64,000 bases of DNA from Prolixibacteraceae bacterium (GCA_028282705.1 JANQHI010000031.1:124001-188000); one strand, 5' to 3'; shown: positions 9,470 to 18,934, counted from the first letter of the stretch. Made by a program: numbers and translations. Notes: generated by a model not told the origin, from the sequence alone.

Positions 9470-10690
9470 ATGAATGAATCACTGAAACAAGAGATTAAAC
9501 AATTTGTCCTGGAAGGAATAGATGAAATTCCTGTGAATTCAGTTCCCAGCCCATTTTGGCAGAACCTGAAAAATGCAGGTACTGAATTGTGGCTGGATAC
9601 AGGAGACATGGAGGAAGCTGAAAAAAACTGGTCAGCTGAGATGACTGCTTTAACAACAAACAACACACTGGTAAACAATGAGATACAAAAAGGTATTTAT
9701 GATGATTTTGTTGCTAAAGCAAAAGAAATTGTAAAGGAACTTCCTATTGAAGAACAAGTTGTTGAAATTGCTTTTATCCTGAATGCACGCCATGGGTTGA
9801 GGCTTGCCAAAAAGTTTGGAGGGTTTGTTAGTGTTGAACTACACACCAATACTGCCCATGACCTAGATGCCATTGTTAGTTATGGGAAAAGGTACCATGA
9901 AATATGCCCTGAGCAGTTTATAGTAAAAGTCCCTTATACAGCAACTGGTTTGCTTGGTGCCAGGAGGTTGAGGGAATTGGGTATCAGGATAAACTTTACA
10001 CTTGAATTCAGCACACGTCAAAATGTAATGGTTGCAGCCATTTCAAAACCTAATTACCTGAATGTATTTTTGGGCAGGCTGGGAGCTTATGTTGCCGACA
10101 ACAAACTGGGAGAACCTGTTGGGGTTGGAGAAAAAGCTGTAATTGAAACCCAAAGGTGGGCTACAAAAATTACTGCTAACAATGAAGTACCTACAAAACT
10201 AATTGCTGCAAGTTTAAGGAATGCCCAGCAATTGGAAGCACTGGCAGGGGTTGATGTATATACCATGCCTACAAAAGTTGCAGCAGCTGGGAAAGAAAGC
10301 CTTTCAGGCAACTTTGAATCACAAGTAGGAACTGATTATGAAGTTTTATTGTTTGATGAAGCCAAAGGTTACTATGTAGAAAAGCTTTGGAAAGTAGCTG
10401 GACATGAACTTGAATTTGCCATGAATATTGACAAAAACCCTCCTGCAACAGGAGAAGAACTTGAACAGAGGGCAAGGGAAGCTGGTTGTGGGGACATGTT
10501 CCCTGTTTTATCAGATGATGACCTGAAAGCCATTACTGATGATGGGAAAATCCCTCTTCATTCAAGGTGGGCTGAAAGGATTGCCTCAGGCGAACTGGCC
10601 ATTGACACCCTGTTGAACCTGGCAGGGTTGGCAAGCTTTACTGAAGACCAATCACAACTTGACGAAAGGATAAGAGGCATTATTGAATAG
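9470..10690 (+). CDS. Transaldolase family protein
   Basis: The sequence keeps transaldolase hallmarks: an N-terminal strand with aspartate (ELWLDTGDMEEAEK, near residue 43), NNTLVNNEI, and the Schiff-base lysine K153 in FIVKVPYTATG, followed by INFTLEFSTRQ. Transaldolase transfers dihydroxyacetone units between sugar phosphates in the pentose phosphate pathway. At 406 residues it is longer than classical TalA/B (about 317) or TalC (about 220), with extra sequence in the C-terminal third. It therefore belongs to a less-studied branch, and the exact substrate is inferred. It is followed by a strong hairpin terminator shared with the convergent sulfatase. Confidence 0.8.
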   Translation: MNESLKQEIKQFVLEGIDEIPVNSVPSPFWQNLKNAGTELWLDTGDMEEAEKNWSAEMTALTTNNTLVNNEIQKGIYDDFVAKAKEIVKELPIEEQVVEIAFILNARHGLRLAKKFGGFVSVELHTNTAHDLDAIVSYGKRYHEICPEQFIVKVPYTATGLLGARRLRELGIRINFTLEFSTRQNVMVAAISKPNYLNVFLGRLGAYVADNKLGEPVGVGEKAVIETQRWATKITANNEVPTKLIAASLRNAQQLEALAGVDVYTMPTKVAAAGKESLSGNFESQVGTDYEVLLFDEAKGYYVEKLWKVAGHELEFAMNIDKNPPATGEELEQRAREAGCGDMFPVLSDDDLKAITDDGKIPLHSRWAERIASGELAIDTLLNLAGLASFTEDQSQLDERIRGIIE

Positions 10691-10697
10691 AAACAAA

Positions 10698-10756
10698 AAA
10701 ATAAGGCTTCCTTTTAATAGCTTTTCTTTGTGAAACTTTTGAGGAAGCCTTATTTT
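10698..10756. terminator. Bidirectional intrinsic terminator
   Basis: A 15-bp perfect inverted repeat (10698-10712 with 10742-10756, core AAGGCTTCCT) encloses a 29-base loop and has A and T runs at its borders. It separates the transaldolase gene (+) from the sulfatase gene (-). Confidence 0.8.
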
Positions 10757-10761
10757 GCTCT

Positions 10762-12216
10762 TTACTTCTCCTCTGAAAGGTAAGTAGATGAACTAAATTT
10801 ATAAACATCAGAGTCTGTCCTGGCATTTTCCAGCAATACCCTTAATTCATTAACTTTTTCTGGCATTTTAGCAGCCAGGTTATTTTCTTCACCAATATCT
10901 TTTGAAAGGTCATATAGTTCATACTCCCCTATTGGCTCTTTATTCACATTATACTTTACTAATTTCCAGTCGCCTTGGCGCAAAGCCAGGCGTCCTCCCC
11001 TTTCGTGGAATTCCCAATACAGGTAGTTATGCTCTTCTTGTCCATCCTTTCCCAGCAGTGTTGGCAATAATGAGATCCCATCAATTGATTCATTCACATC
11101 TTTCCCCAAAATATCCATAACAGTTGGGAAGATATCCCAAAATGCAGATATGTGGGAAGACTCGCTTCCAGGAGTAATTTTTCCTGGCCATGAAGCAATC
11201 ATTGGTACCCTTATCCCTCCTTCATACAAGTCTCGTTTGTACCCTTTTAAATCTCCATTGCTATTGAAATAATCAGGGTCAGCTCCCCCTTCACGATGAG
11301 GTCCATTATCAGACGTAAACATTACAATGGTATTTTCTGCAATTCCAAGTTCTTTAAGTATTGCCATTATTTCTCCCACTTGATCATCAAGCAAGGTGAT
11401 CATAGCAGCAAAAGCAGCATGTGATTCAGGCTGTGACCCATAAGGGCCATCCCTGAAGTGTGGACCATCATCTGTCCCTTTATAATTTTTCTCAGGATCA
11501 AATTTCCCCCTGAATAATTCCATGTATTTCTCAGGTGCAAATAATTCAGCATGAGGAATAATGGATGGATAGTACATAAAAAAACTGGTATCTTTATTGT
11601 CTTTGATAAATTTTAATGCCTGTTCATGGATAACATCTGGACCATAATCCCCTGTACCATTCCCCTCATTTCCTTTTAGCATAATTTTTTCCTGGTTATG
11701 CCACATATGATAAGGGTAATAATTGTGTCCTATGCGTTGGCAGTTATACCCATAAAACTCATCAAACCCCTGGTTATTAGGGTCACCTTCAGAGCTAGGA
11801 AATCCTAAGCCCCATTTACCAAAACCACCTGTTACATAGCCACTTTCTTTTAATCTTTCAGCTAAAGTTACGGTTTCAGCAGGCATAGGCCATTGCCCCT
11901 CAGGCCTTACTTCTTTATTTCCACGAATGGGTGTATGCCCTGTGTGCTGCCCAGTCATTAATGATGAGCGTGAAGGGGCACAAACTGTTGACCCTGAATA
12001 ATGTTGGGTAAACTTTATGCCACCCTCTGCAAGCTTGTCAATATTGGGTGTTGTAAACTTTTGTTGTCCATAACAACTCAGATCTCCATACCCAAGGTCA
12101 TCAGCCAAAATGTAGATAATGTTGGGTTTTGATTCTTCTTTTGGTTTATTGGGTTGGTTGGTACATGCACTTATAAAAAACGTGCAAACAATGAATAGGC
12201 TAATTAAATGTTTCAT
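10762..12216 (-). CDS. Lipoprotein sulfatase (type I, formylglycine)
   Basis: A lipoprotein signal (FFISAC, lipidated C18) precedes an arylsulfatase-type alkaline phosphatase fold. The metal-binding start KPNIIYILADDLGYGDLSCYG is intact. The formylglycine site C79 lies in VCAPSRSSLMTGQ (C-x-P-x-R), so the enzyme needs a maturase such as anSME encoded elsewhere. Further conserved blocks are VTGGFGKWGLG and MFTSDNGPHREGG. It should release sulfate from a sulfated glycan or small ester on the outside of the cell. A closely similar sulfatase lies at 31.5-33.0 kb. No SusC/SusD pair is nearby, so the polymer is unknown. Confidence 0.92.
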   Translation of the reverse strand: MKHLISLFIVCTFFISACTNQPNKPKEESKPNIIYILADDLGYGDLSCYGQQKFTTPNIDKLAEGGIKFTQHYSGSTVCAPSRSSLMTGQHTGHTPIRGNKEVRPEGQWPMPAETVTLAERLKESGYVTGGFGKWGLGFPSSEGDPNNQGFDEFYGYNCQRIGHNYYPYHMWHNQEKIMLKGNEGNGTGDYGPDVIHEQALKFIKDNKDTSFFMYYPSIIPHAELFAPEKYMELFRGKFDPEKNYKGTDDGPHFRDGPYGSQPESHAAFAAMITLLDDQVGEIMAILKELGIAENTIVMFTSDNGPHREGGADPDYFNSNGDLKGYKRDLYEGGIRVPMIASWPGKITPGSESSHISAFWDIFPTVMDILGKDVNESIDGISLLPTLLGKDGQEEHNYLYWEFHERGGRLALRQGDWKLVKYNVNKEPIGEYELYDLSKDIGEENNLAAKMPEKVNELRVLLENARTDSDVYKFSSSTYLSEEK

Positions 12217-12245
12217 TAAGACTTGTTTTAAAATAATAATATTGA

Positions 12246-12253
12246 CAAAGTTA
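12246..12253 (-). promoter_or_regulatory. Bacteroidota -7 promoter box for the first sulfatase
   Basis: On the minus strand the sequence is TAACTTTG, an exact TAnnTTTG match, 30 bases upstream of the ATG. Confidence 0.55.
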
Positions 12254-12310
12254 ATGTAGAAATTGAATAGTTATGGAAAACTAATTAAAGAAAATAAAAA
12301 CAAAAAGGTT

Positions 12311-13387
12311 TTATATGCCTTTAAAACGTTGCTTTTTTGACCTTTTTTCCCAGTTTTCGCGTGCCAGTTTTTGCAGGTCTTCCACTTTATCAGATTCATC
12401 AACAATCTCCAGCCCCAGGATGGTTTCAAACAAGTCTTCCAGGGTAACCAACCCAACAATACTGCCAAAACCATCAGCTACAATGGCCAGGTGCTGCCTG
12501 TTCAATATTAATTTATCCATCAGTTTTGAAACAGTCAGGTTGTCTTCCACGAAAAGTATATCCAGCTTAATGTCCCCAATTTTTTTTGTATGCTTGTCTT
12601 CCGCCAGGTTCAATAAGATATGGTCTTTAAGTACCATGCCAATAATGTTATCTGGCTGTTCACTATACATTGGTATCCTTGAATAATTGAGGGGTTTATG
12701 TTCTTTGTAAGCTTCAGCAACAGTCATACTTTCATCCATAGTTACCATGACTGAACGTGGTGTCATAATATCCCTTATGCTCAGCTTCTCCAACCTTAAA
12801 AGGTTTTGGATGATCACTGATTCCTCCTGCACCAGTGCCCCACTTTTATACCCTGCATCAGCCATTGCTTCCAAGTCATCCCTGCTTAATATACTCTCAT
12901 CTTCTTCTTTTTTCATCCTTTTGGTAATCCACTTACTTAACCACACAAATGGGGCTAATACTACCATCAACCCTCCAATTGACCTTACAGTAAAAGGAGT
13001 TAGCCGTTTCCAATAAGTTGCCCCAAGGGTTTTAGGGATTATTTCTGAAAGAACCAGGATAGCCAGGGTCATTACACCAGCAATGATGGATTCATAGGTG
13101 ATATCAAAAAAATATAACCCCATGGATGAAGTGCCAAATAACTTACCAGCCTGTACCCCTACCCCTACTGCACCAGCTGTGTGGGCTATAGTATTCAGGG
13201 TTAGGATAGCAGAAAGTGGGCGGTCAATATCCTCCTTTAAGCTATTCAATGGTTTCCCTATGGAAGGTTTTTCATTCATCATCCTGCTTACATATGAGGG
13301 TGTAATGCTAAGGATAACAGCTTCCCATATTGAGCATAAAAAAGAAAAAATAATGGATATGGTGAAAAAGAATAGTAGTCCTGTCAT
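12311..13387 (-). CDS. CNNM/DUF21 membrane protein with CBS pair
   Basis: The N-terminal half is a DUF21/CNNM transmembrane domain with about four membrane helices (hydrophobic stretches near 1-25, 60-85, 95-125 and 130-155, including the SEIIPKTLGATYWKRL signature). A CBS-domain pair follows (about 190-330: IRDIMTPRSVMVTMDESMTVAEAY and FGSIVGLVTLEDLFETILGLEIVDESD). Relatives export Mg2+ or Co2+, or act in ion homeostasis. The C-terminal CorC_HlyC domain of longer relatives is missing; the protein ends about 25 residues after the second CBS domain in a basic tail. It sits alone between unrelated genes. Confidence 0.88.
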   Translation of the reverse strand: MTGLLFFFTISIIFSFLCSIWEAVILSITPSYVSRMMNEKPSIGKPLNSLKEDIDRPLSAILTLNTIAHTAGAVGVGVQAGKLFGTSSMGLYFFDITYESIIAGVMTLAILVLSEIIPKTLGATYWKRLTPFTVRSIGGLMVVLAPFVWLSKWITKRMKKEEDESILSRDDLEAMADAGYKSGALVQEESVIIQNLLRLEKLSIRDIMTPRSVMVTMDESMTVAEAYKEHKPLNYSRIPMYSEQPDNIIGMVLKDHILLNLAEDKHTKKIGDIKLDILFVEDNLTVSKLMDKLILNRQHLAIVADGFGSIVGLVTLEDLFETILGLEIVDESDKVEDLQKLARENWEKRSKKQRFKGI

Positions 13388-13564
13388 TTTTGTTTATATC
13401 ATGTTGCAGATGGCTTGTTTTTCAAATATACCTGATTTAAAAGAACCAGTCAATTTTAATGGAAAAATTTCAAGAAATATTTTAATTATTCCCCAACCAA
13501 ATAATAAATTCAAAGGCTAAAGCCCCTATTAATTAGTATTTTCCCCAGCATTATTATTTTGAGG

Positions 13565-15121
13565 TCATTCAGGGTAGCCTGTGATTTTTTGGATTTCCTT
13601 GTAAAGAGGAGCAAGAGATTTGTACATCTTTTTATACACTTTATGGAATAATTGGCTGTATATTTCCACATTTTTGGGGTTTGGGTTGAATGTTTTTTGG
13701 TAAGTAACCATATTCTTAACAGCCTCTTCCAATGAACTAAAAGCCCCAACCCCAAATGCTGTACAAATGGCCGCCCCTAAGCCTGATGTTTCAAAAGTTG
13801 AACCCTGTACCATAGGTAAATTAAAAATATCAGCATTGATCTGGCAAATTTCACTGCTTTGTGATGCCCCTCCTGATACTGCCATTTTTGAAAAGTTAGT
13901 TTTCCCCTTCTTTTCCAGTTTGTATTTTCCATCCAACAATGCAAAAGCCAACCCTTCAATTACAGCCCTGTACACATGTGCTTTTTTGTGAACATCACCA
14001 AAACCTATTATTGACCCTTTAGCCAATGGTTCTCCAAGCCCAGGACTCCAATAAGGTTGTACTACCAGCCCCATTGCCCCAGGAGGGGCTTGGTTCAACA
14101 AATCATTCATCACAACCTCTGGCGGGATGCCTTTTAGGGTTGCCATCTGTACCTCCTTATAAGCAAATTCATTTTTAAACCAGGTGATCATCCAGTATCC
14201 CCTGAATATCTCAATCTCTGGGTTAAACTTATTTGGAATTACAGCAGGGTATGATGGCAAAAAAGGCAAAGGTTCAATATAAAATGGAGTGGTGGTTTGG
14301 ATGGTGGCTGTTGTGCCAAAACTAAGGCTTGCCATGGTATTGTCAATTACCCCCATCCCCAATGTTTCACATCCTTTGTCTGAACCACATGCTATCACTT
14401 TAACTCCTTCAGGAATACCTGTTTGCCTTGAAGCTATTTGGGTGACCCTGCCAATTTCTTTACCTGGAGCAACCAGGCCTGCCAATTTTTCTTTTTCAAC
14501 TGGATACAGTTTACTGCTAAATGCCAATGGGTTGAATGGGTTGCCCCATTCCAATTTTTTATAATCAAAAGGGATATGCCCTATCTGTGAAGCCACTGAA
14601 TCAACAAACTCTCCAGTAAACCTGTGGTTCAGGAAACCAGAAACCTGGACATATTTATGGGTATTTTCCCAAATTTCAGGTTGGTTTTGCCTCACCCAGT
14701 TGCTTTTACCATCTTTCTCCATTTTTTGCAGCACTGAATCCATCCCCACCATTTTCAATGCCATATTAATGGGAAACCCAGGCTTATAATAAGATTTTGC
14801 TTTTCTTTGGTCAAGCCATGTTATGATGGGGCGCAAAGGGTTTCCATCCTTACCTATATTAACCATGCTATCTCGCAAGGTGGTAACCCCTAACCCTTTT
14901 ATTTTTGAAAAATTAGTTTTATCCCTTTCCTTGAGTTTTTGGCAAGCTTTGCAAAGGCTATCCCAATATATTTCAGGGTCTTGTTCTGCCCAACCTGGTT
15001 TTATGCTAAAATAGGGATTGTATTCTACCTTTTCTTTACCCACTATTTTCCCATCCAGTGAAAACAGGATTGCCCTAAGGCTTTGGGTTCCACAATCAAT
15101 AGATAAAACCAATTCTTCCAT
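13565..15121 (-). CDS. FGGY-family carbohydrate kinase
   Basis: The protein (518 residues) has the two ribonuclease-H-like lobes of FGGY kinases: the N-terminal phosphate loop LSIDCGTQSLRA, the GWAEQDPEIYWDS motif, and the C-terminal KMAVSGGASQSSEICQINADIFNLPM with downstream GLGAAICTAFGVG. Such kinases phosphorylate glycerol, xylulose, ribulose and related polyols with ATP. The WLDQRK segment is not a diagnostic glycerol-kinase motif, so the substrate is uncertain. It is third in an operon after a glycerol-3-phosphate dehydrogenase and an alkyl-DHAP-synthase-like flavoenzyme. That context favours a three-carbon or glycerol-like substrate, but this is inference. Confidence 0.85.
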   Translation of the reverse strand: MEELVLSIDCGTQSLRAILFSLDGKIVGKEKVEYNPYFSIKPGWAEQDPEIYWDSLCKACQKLKERDKTNFSKIKGLGVTTLRDSMVNIGKDGNPLRPIITWLDQRKAKSYYKPGFPINMALKMVGMDSVLQKMEKDGKSNWVRQNQPEIWENTHKYVQVSGFLNHRFTGEFVDSVASQIGHIPFDYKKLEWGNPFNPLAFSSKLYPVEKEKLAGLVAPGKEIGRVTQIASRQTGIPEGVKVIACGSDKGCETLGMGVIDNTMASLSFGTTATIQTTTPFYIEPLPFLPSYPAVIPNKFNPEIEIFRGYWMITWFKNEFAYKEVQMATLKGIPPEVVMNDLLNQAPPGAMGLVVQPYWSPGLGEPLAKGSIIGFGDVHKKAHVYRAVIEGLAFALLDGKYKLEKKGKTNFSKMAVSGGASQSSEICQINADIFNLPMVQGSTFETSGLGAAICTAFGVGAFSSLEEAVKNMVTYQKTFNPNPKNVEIYSQLFHKVYKKMYKSLAPLYKEIQKITGYPE

Positions 15122-15156
15122 AAAATACTCTTTTGATAAAACTGTTGCCCTGACCT

Positions 15157-16848
15157 CTAATCCAATCCCAATTGCCCTCCAGGATTCATGATATTATTTG
15201 GGTCAATATATTTTTTTATAGCCTTTAATATATCCAACTGGTTTTTCCCAAGGTGGGCTTCCATCCAGGGAGCAAACAGTTTCCCTACCCCATGATGGTG
15301 TGATAGTGTCCCCCCTGCATCTACAATAGCTTCAATCACTTTTTTATGGAATGCCACATAATCCTCAAGGTTACTCTCCTTAATAATGAAAATAAAATAA
15401 AGGTTGGTTCCCTGTGGATAGAAATGAGAAGCATGAATCATACATATGGTTTGAGACCTGCTTTTGATAACCTCCCTTACTTTGGTGTGTACCTTATGCA
15501 ATGTATCCCACTTCACACTGGTTTCAAGGGTATCTATTAAAATCCCATAATCCATCAGGTCCTCCCTCAGGTATGGGTCACGATACCTGCCAGGTTCCCA
15601 TTTTTTTGCAGGGTAAACAGTAAGGTAAATAGCCCCATGCCTCCTGCAAATCTTTCTCACTTTCTTTTTAATGTTCTTGGTGAAATTTTTCTCCCCATCA
15701 GCAGTACCCAGGAAAAGGCATCTTTCCATGGGTTTGAAGCCCCTCATTGTCATCAGTTTATCTAAAATAGTCCCTTCAATACCATATAGTTTTAGCCCAA
15801 TGTGGGTCTCTTCAGGGTCTGATATCCTGAATACAGCAGGCATCCCAAATTCAGACTGGCTTATTTCTCTCCCAGCATTTACAGCAGCTTCCCAGCTTGG
15901 AAATATAAACCCAAAGTACTTCCTGTTGCCCGGCATAAAACGGAAAATTTTCCAGGTTACTTCAACCACTACCCCTAATGTGCCTTCACTTCCCTTCAAT
16001 ATATCCAGTACTTTGGGACCTGTTGCTGTGGCCGGGAAATCATAGGTTTTAATAGTTCCTTTGGGAGTTATCACCTCGATCCCTAACACCATATCAATTG
16101 CATCACCATAATAGGATGATTGCTGCCCAGACCCTAGGGTAACTACCCATCCCCCTACTGAGGAATATTCAAAAGATTGGGGAAAATGCCCACAGGTAAA
16201 TTGTTTTTTTACCCCAAATTTTTCTGGTGCACTGTTTAAAGCTTCTTCAAAAGCTGGACCAAATATCCCTGCCTCCACAGTAGCAGTTTGGTTCAACTCA
16301 TTTACTTCCAATACCTTATTCAGGTGGGTTGAAAGTACCATGGTAACCCCTCCCTTTTCGGGAAGCAGCCCAAAGTTTACTGAAGACCCTCCTCCATATA
16401 TATAAATGGGAATTTGGTTTTTATTGCAATAGGAAACCACTTCCTGGACTTCATGCTTATTCCTGGGATGGATAACTATATCACAGATTTTACCTATTAC
16501 CTCCCTACGCAATTTCATAGCTTCTTCCACAGTTTGCCCAGTGGAATATTTTAGCCTGTCATATTCTTCTATTGAAACATTTTCTTTTCCTGAAACCTGT
16601 GTAAAATATTCAATGTGTTTTTCTTCCAGGTTTGAAGGAAGTGAAAAATTTACCTGCCCTTCTCCTTCTGTTTCCTTTTTCAGGAAATCCTGGTCAGTAA
16701 GGTTAAAAGTTGCTTTTACCTCTTCAAACAATCTTTTATTTGGGTGTTTAAACCCATTAGGGTCACCAAATTTAAAAATTGACCTATATGATCCTTTTTC
16801 AGGAGGTTTTTCAATCCAGTCAGGTTGAAATGTATTTTCTTTTCCCAT
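15157..16848 (-). CDS. FAD-binding oxidase resembling alkyldihydroxyacetonephosphate synthase
   Basis: The protein (563 residues) has a vanillyl-alcohol-oxidase-type FAD domain (about 120-310; IYIYGGGSSVNFGL, SSVGGWVVTLGSGQQSS, KGSEGTLGVV) and a C-terminal cap ending in GGTLSHHHGVGKLFAPWM. The SHHHGVGK block is the active-site histidine motif of alkyl-DHAP synthase (AGPS), which swaps the acyl chain of acyl-DHAP for a fatty alcohol in ether-lipid synthesis. Other members of the fold oxidise hydroxyacids such as glycolate or lactate. The gene lies between a glycerol-3-phosphate dehydrogenase (11 bases upstream) and an FGGY kinase (35 bases downstream). Ether-lipid formation or glycerol-phosphate metabolism are both possible. 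Confidence 0.82.
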   Translation of the reverse strand: MGKENTFQPDWIEKPPEKGSYRSIFKFGDPNGFKHPNKRLFEEVKATFNLTDQDFLKKETEGEGQVNFSLPSNLEEKHIEYFTQVSGKENVSIEEYDRLKYSTGQTVEEAMKLRREVIGKICDIVIHPRNKHEVQEVVSYCNKNQIPIYIYGGGSSVNFGLLPEKGGVTMVLSTHLNKVLEVNELNQTATVEAGIFGPAFEEALNSAPEKFGVKKQFTCGHFPQSFEYSSVGGWVVTLGSGQQSSYYGDAIDMVLGIEVITPKGTIKTYDFPATATGPKVLDILKGSEGTLGVVVEVTWKIFRFMPGNRKYFGFIFPSWEAAVNAGREISQSEFGMPAVFRISDPEETHIGLKLYGIEGTILDKLMTMRGFKPMERCLFLGTADGEKNFTKNIKKKVRKICRRHGAIYLTVYPAKKWEPGRYRDPYLREDLMDYGILIDTLETSVKWDTLHKVHTKVREVIKSRSQTICMIHASHFYPQGTNLYFIFIIKESNLEDYVAFHKKVIEAIVDAGGTLSHHHGVGKLFAPWMEAHLGKNQLDILKAIKKYIDPNNIMNPGGQLGLD

Positions 16849-16859
16849 ATCTTTTTTTA

Positions 16860-18506
16860 CTATCTCCCAGGTATTTTAAACTTTTTTTCTACTTCTTCTA
16901 ACTCTTTTTGTTTCCTGGCATCATCCCAATTTAGCTCTTTTGCAGCAACATTAGCTACCATGTTTAAAATTTCTTTACCAGGATGGACTAGAGTACCCAA
17001 CCCTGTCCTCCTGAATAAAATATCTGGCAACTTGGTTGCTATTTCACTCCTAATGGCATAAACTACCTGCCCTAATATTTCACCATCAGCATTCAATTTT
17101 AACCTGTACTTTTCATTTTCTCTGGCAACCTCCATTAGGGTATCCAGTTCAGCTCCATACATTTGCGTTAAGTATGTTATTTGTTGTTCATCAAACCCTT
17201 TGTATTCTTTTATTTTCTGAGCAGTGAATGCTTCCATGTTTTCAATCTCACAACCTGCCAGGTGCTGTTTTGCTGAAATAGAAGGAGGCATGCCTACCCC
17301 TAACTTCTTTCCAACTAATTTTACAACCTTTTGGGCAAGGCTCCTGCTGGTGGTATATTTACCTCCTTCAATGGTATAAAAGCCTTCCAGCCCATCTTGC
17401 CCGTGGTCAACTATTTCATATTTGCGTGAAGCTTTATAAACATCCCCTGTATTGCTCTCCACCAATGGGCGCAAACCTCCATATACAAACCTAATATCTG
17501 GGCGCATAAGAGTACTGCCATTGCCAAAAACCTGGTTAACCTCATCAATAAAAGAATCAAGTGATTGTTGTGTGATTTTATAATCATCAGGAGCCCCAAA
17601 ATACTCCTGATCAGTTGTACCAATAAATGATTTATTGCGCCATGGAACCACAAAAAAGTGCCTCCCTGATTTTGTAGCTGAGGTAAAAACATATTCTGAA
17701 ACCAGCTTGTCTGTAACCATATGGATCCCTTCTGACCTTTTCAAGTGGTACTTTGCTTCCCTACCAAATGCTTTTGCTACCATTATGTCTGCCCATGGCC
17801 CAGTACAATTCACTATTGCCTTCCCATGTAAAGTATATTCCCTAGATGCTTCAAAGTCATAAACCTGCACTCCTACCACTTTCTTTTTTCCATCCTTTTC
17901 TGAATAGTGAAAATCCCTTACTTCTGTATAATTGGCAACCTTTGCCCCATATTTTATGGCTGATTTTATAAATGCCAGGGTCAGCCTTTCAGGGGAGATA
18001 CTGAAACCATCATAATATTTCAACCCTCCAACCAACCCTTCTGTATTCACATATTTTTCTTTGGCAGAAATTTCTTTTACAGAAACCTTTTTATGGCCTG
18101 GCACTTTTTTGCTTTTATCCCAAATCTTGTTCCTATCAAATGAAAGCAAGTCATATAGTGTCAACCCAATTCTTACCATCCATCCAGGAGTTTTATCACC
18201 CTTATAAACTGCATAAACAAAGGGTTTGGGAGAGACAAAATTGGGAGCTATATTCATCAGAACTTTCCTTTCCCTTAATGATTCATATACCAGGCTCAAC
18301 TCAAACTTTGACAGATACCTCAACCCTCCATGTATCATCTTAGAAGTAGCTGATGAAGTTGCCCCTCCAAAATCTGATTTCTCCAATAAAGCTACTGATA
18401 ACCCCCTACTTGCTGCTTCATAAGCAATTGTTGCACCAGTAATACCCCCTCCAATAACAATCAAATCAAAATTTTTGATACCTGTATCAGCAGTTAGTTC
18501 TTCCAT
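16860..18506 (-). CDS. glpD: Glycerol-3-phosphate dehydrogenase (FAD-dependent, GlpD/GlpA type)
   Basis: An N-terminal Rossmann motif (LIVIGGGITGATIAYEAASRGLSVALLEKSDFGGATSSATSK, near residues 15-55, split here only for reading) identifies an FAD-dependent DAO-fold enzyme. The segments KMIHGGLRYL, NCTGPWAD, WRNKSFIGTTD and YTIEGGKYTTSRSLA are those of GlpD. It oxidises sn-glycerol-3-phosphate to DHAP and passes electrons to the quinone pool at the membrane. The C-terminal DAO_C domain carries the usual TYLTQMYG and IRSEIATKLPDILFRRT blocks. At 548 residues it has full length. It leads the operon with the AGPS-like enzyme and FGGY kinase. No minus-strand TAnnTTTG box was found upstream. Confidence 0.88.
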   Translation of the reverse strand: MEELTADTGIKNFDLIVIGGGITGATIAYEAASRGLSVALLEKSDFGGATSSATSKMIHGGLRYLSKFELSLVYESLRERKVLMNIAPNFVSPKPFVYAVYKGDKTPGWMVRIGLTLYDLLSFDRNKIWDKSKKVPGHKKVSVKEISAKEKYVNTEGLVGGLKYYDGFSISPERLTLAFIKSAIKYGAKVANYTEVRDFHYSEKDGKKKVVGVQVYDFEASREYTLHGKAIVNCTGPWADIMVAKAFGREAKYHLKRSEGIHMVTDKLVSEYVFTSATKSGRHFFVVPWRNKSFIGTTDQEYFGAPDDYKITQQSLDSFIDEVNQVFGNGSTLMRPDIRFVYGGLRPLVESNTGDVYKASRKYEIVDHGQDGLEGFYTIEGGKYTTSRSLAQKVVKLVGKKLGVGMPPSISAKQHLAGCEIENMEAFTAQKIKEYKGFDEQQITYLTQMYGAELDTLMEVARENEKYRLKLNADGEILGQVVYAIRSEIATKLPDILFRRTGLGTLVHPGKEILNMVANVAAKELNWDDARKQKELEEVEKKFKIPGR

Positions 18507-18862
18507 TTGGCTGGTTTCCTATCCCTAGAATTGATGCTTAAAGGTATTGAAAATCCACCTTAGTTGCAGAAGAAAACCCATTAACTTCATTAAAAGTATT
18601 CAACTGGTTTATGTTAAAAGAATGTTTGGTTTCTATATTTTTATTGAAACCATAAATTATTGATAAATGACCTTTACAAACAACACAAGTTCCACATATA
18701 AAGCATATTTTATTTTTGCACCAAGCTATTTAGACCCTTTAAAAACTATCAATTTTAAATTAAATTTAACTTCTGGATAAAAAAACGACAATAAACCCAT
18801 CCATTTATTTTCATTTTAAAAAATTATTTTCATATTTGCAGCACATTGAACGAAAACAAATA
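18507..18862. other. Divergent intergenic region between glpD and the leu leader
   Basis: This AT-rich stretch of 356 bases has no coding potential that I can support. It contains an exact plus-strand TAnnTTTG match (TATTTTTG, 18711-18718) and a nearer one-mismatch box (18831-18838), either of which could drive the leu operon. I see no recognisable minus-strand promoter for glpD. Confidence 0.5.
18831..18838 (+). promoter_or_regulatory. Candidate -7 box for the leu operon leader transcript
   Basis: CATATTTG misses TAnnTTTG by one base and lies 25 bases upstream of the leader-peptide ATG, which would give a short leader as expected for an attenuated operon. No clear -33 TTG is seen. The exact match at 18711-18718 is an alternative that would give a leader about 120 bases longer. 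Confidence 0.4.
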
Positions 18863-18934
18863 ATGACAATAAGTAATAACATATGTATTCTCAGCCTTAT
18901 TCTAGGTATTCTTATCCTTGGGGTAAAGAACTGA
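18863..18934 (+). CDS. Leader peptide of the leu operon (23 codons, Ile/Leu-rich)
   Basis: This short ORF starts with ATG and ends with TGA. Its 23 codons include six Ile, five Leu and one Val, concentrated in codons 7-21 (the core reads ICILSLILGILILGV). It is followed at once by a hairpin set that behaves as an attenuator, and the TGA lies inside attenuator segment 2. Ribosome stalling for lack of charged tRNA-Ile or tRNA-Leu would occur inside or just after segment 1. The peptide itself probably has no function beyond translation. It is too short to be found by normal gene callers. Confidence 0.85.
   Translation: MTISNNICILSLILGILILGVKN

Noticed and set aside
13098-13520. Plus-strand ORF of 140 codons running past the start of the CNNM gene
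   Set aside because: Most of it is antisense to the CNNM gene; the non-overlapping part has no recognisable features or promoter.
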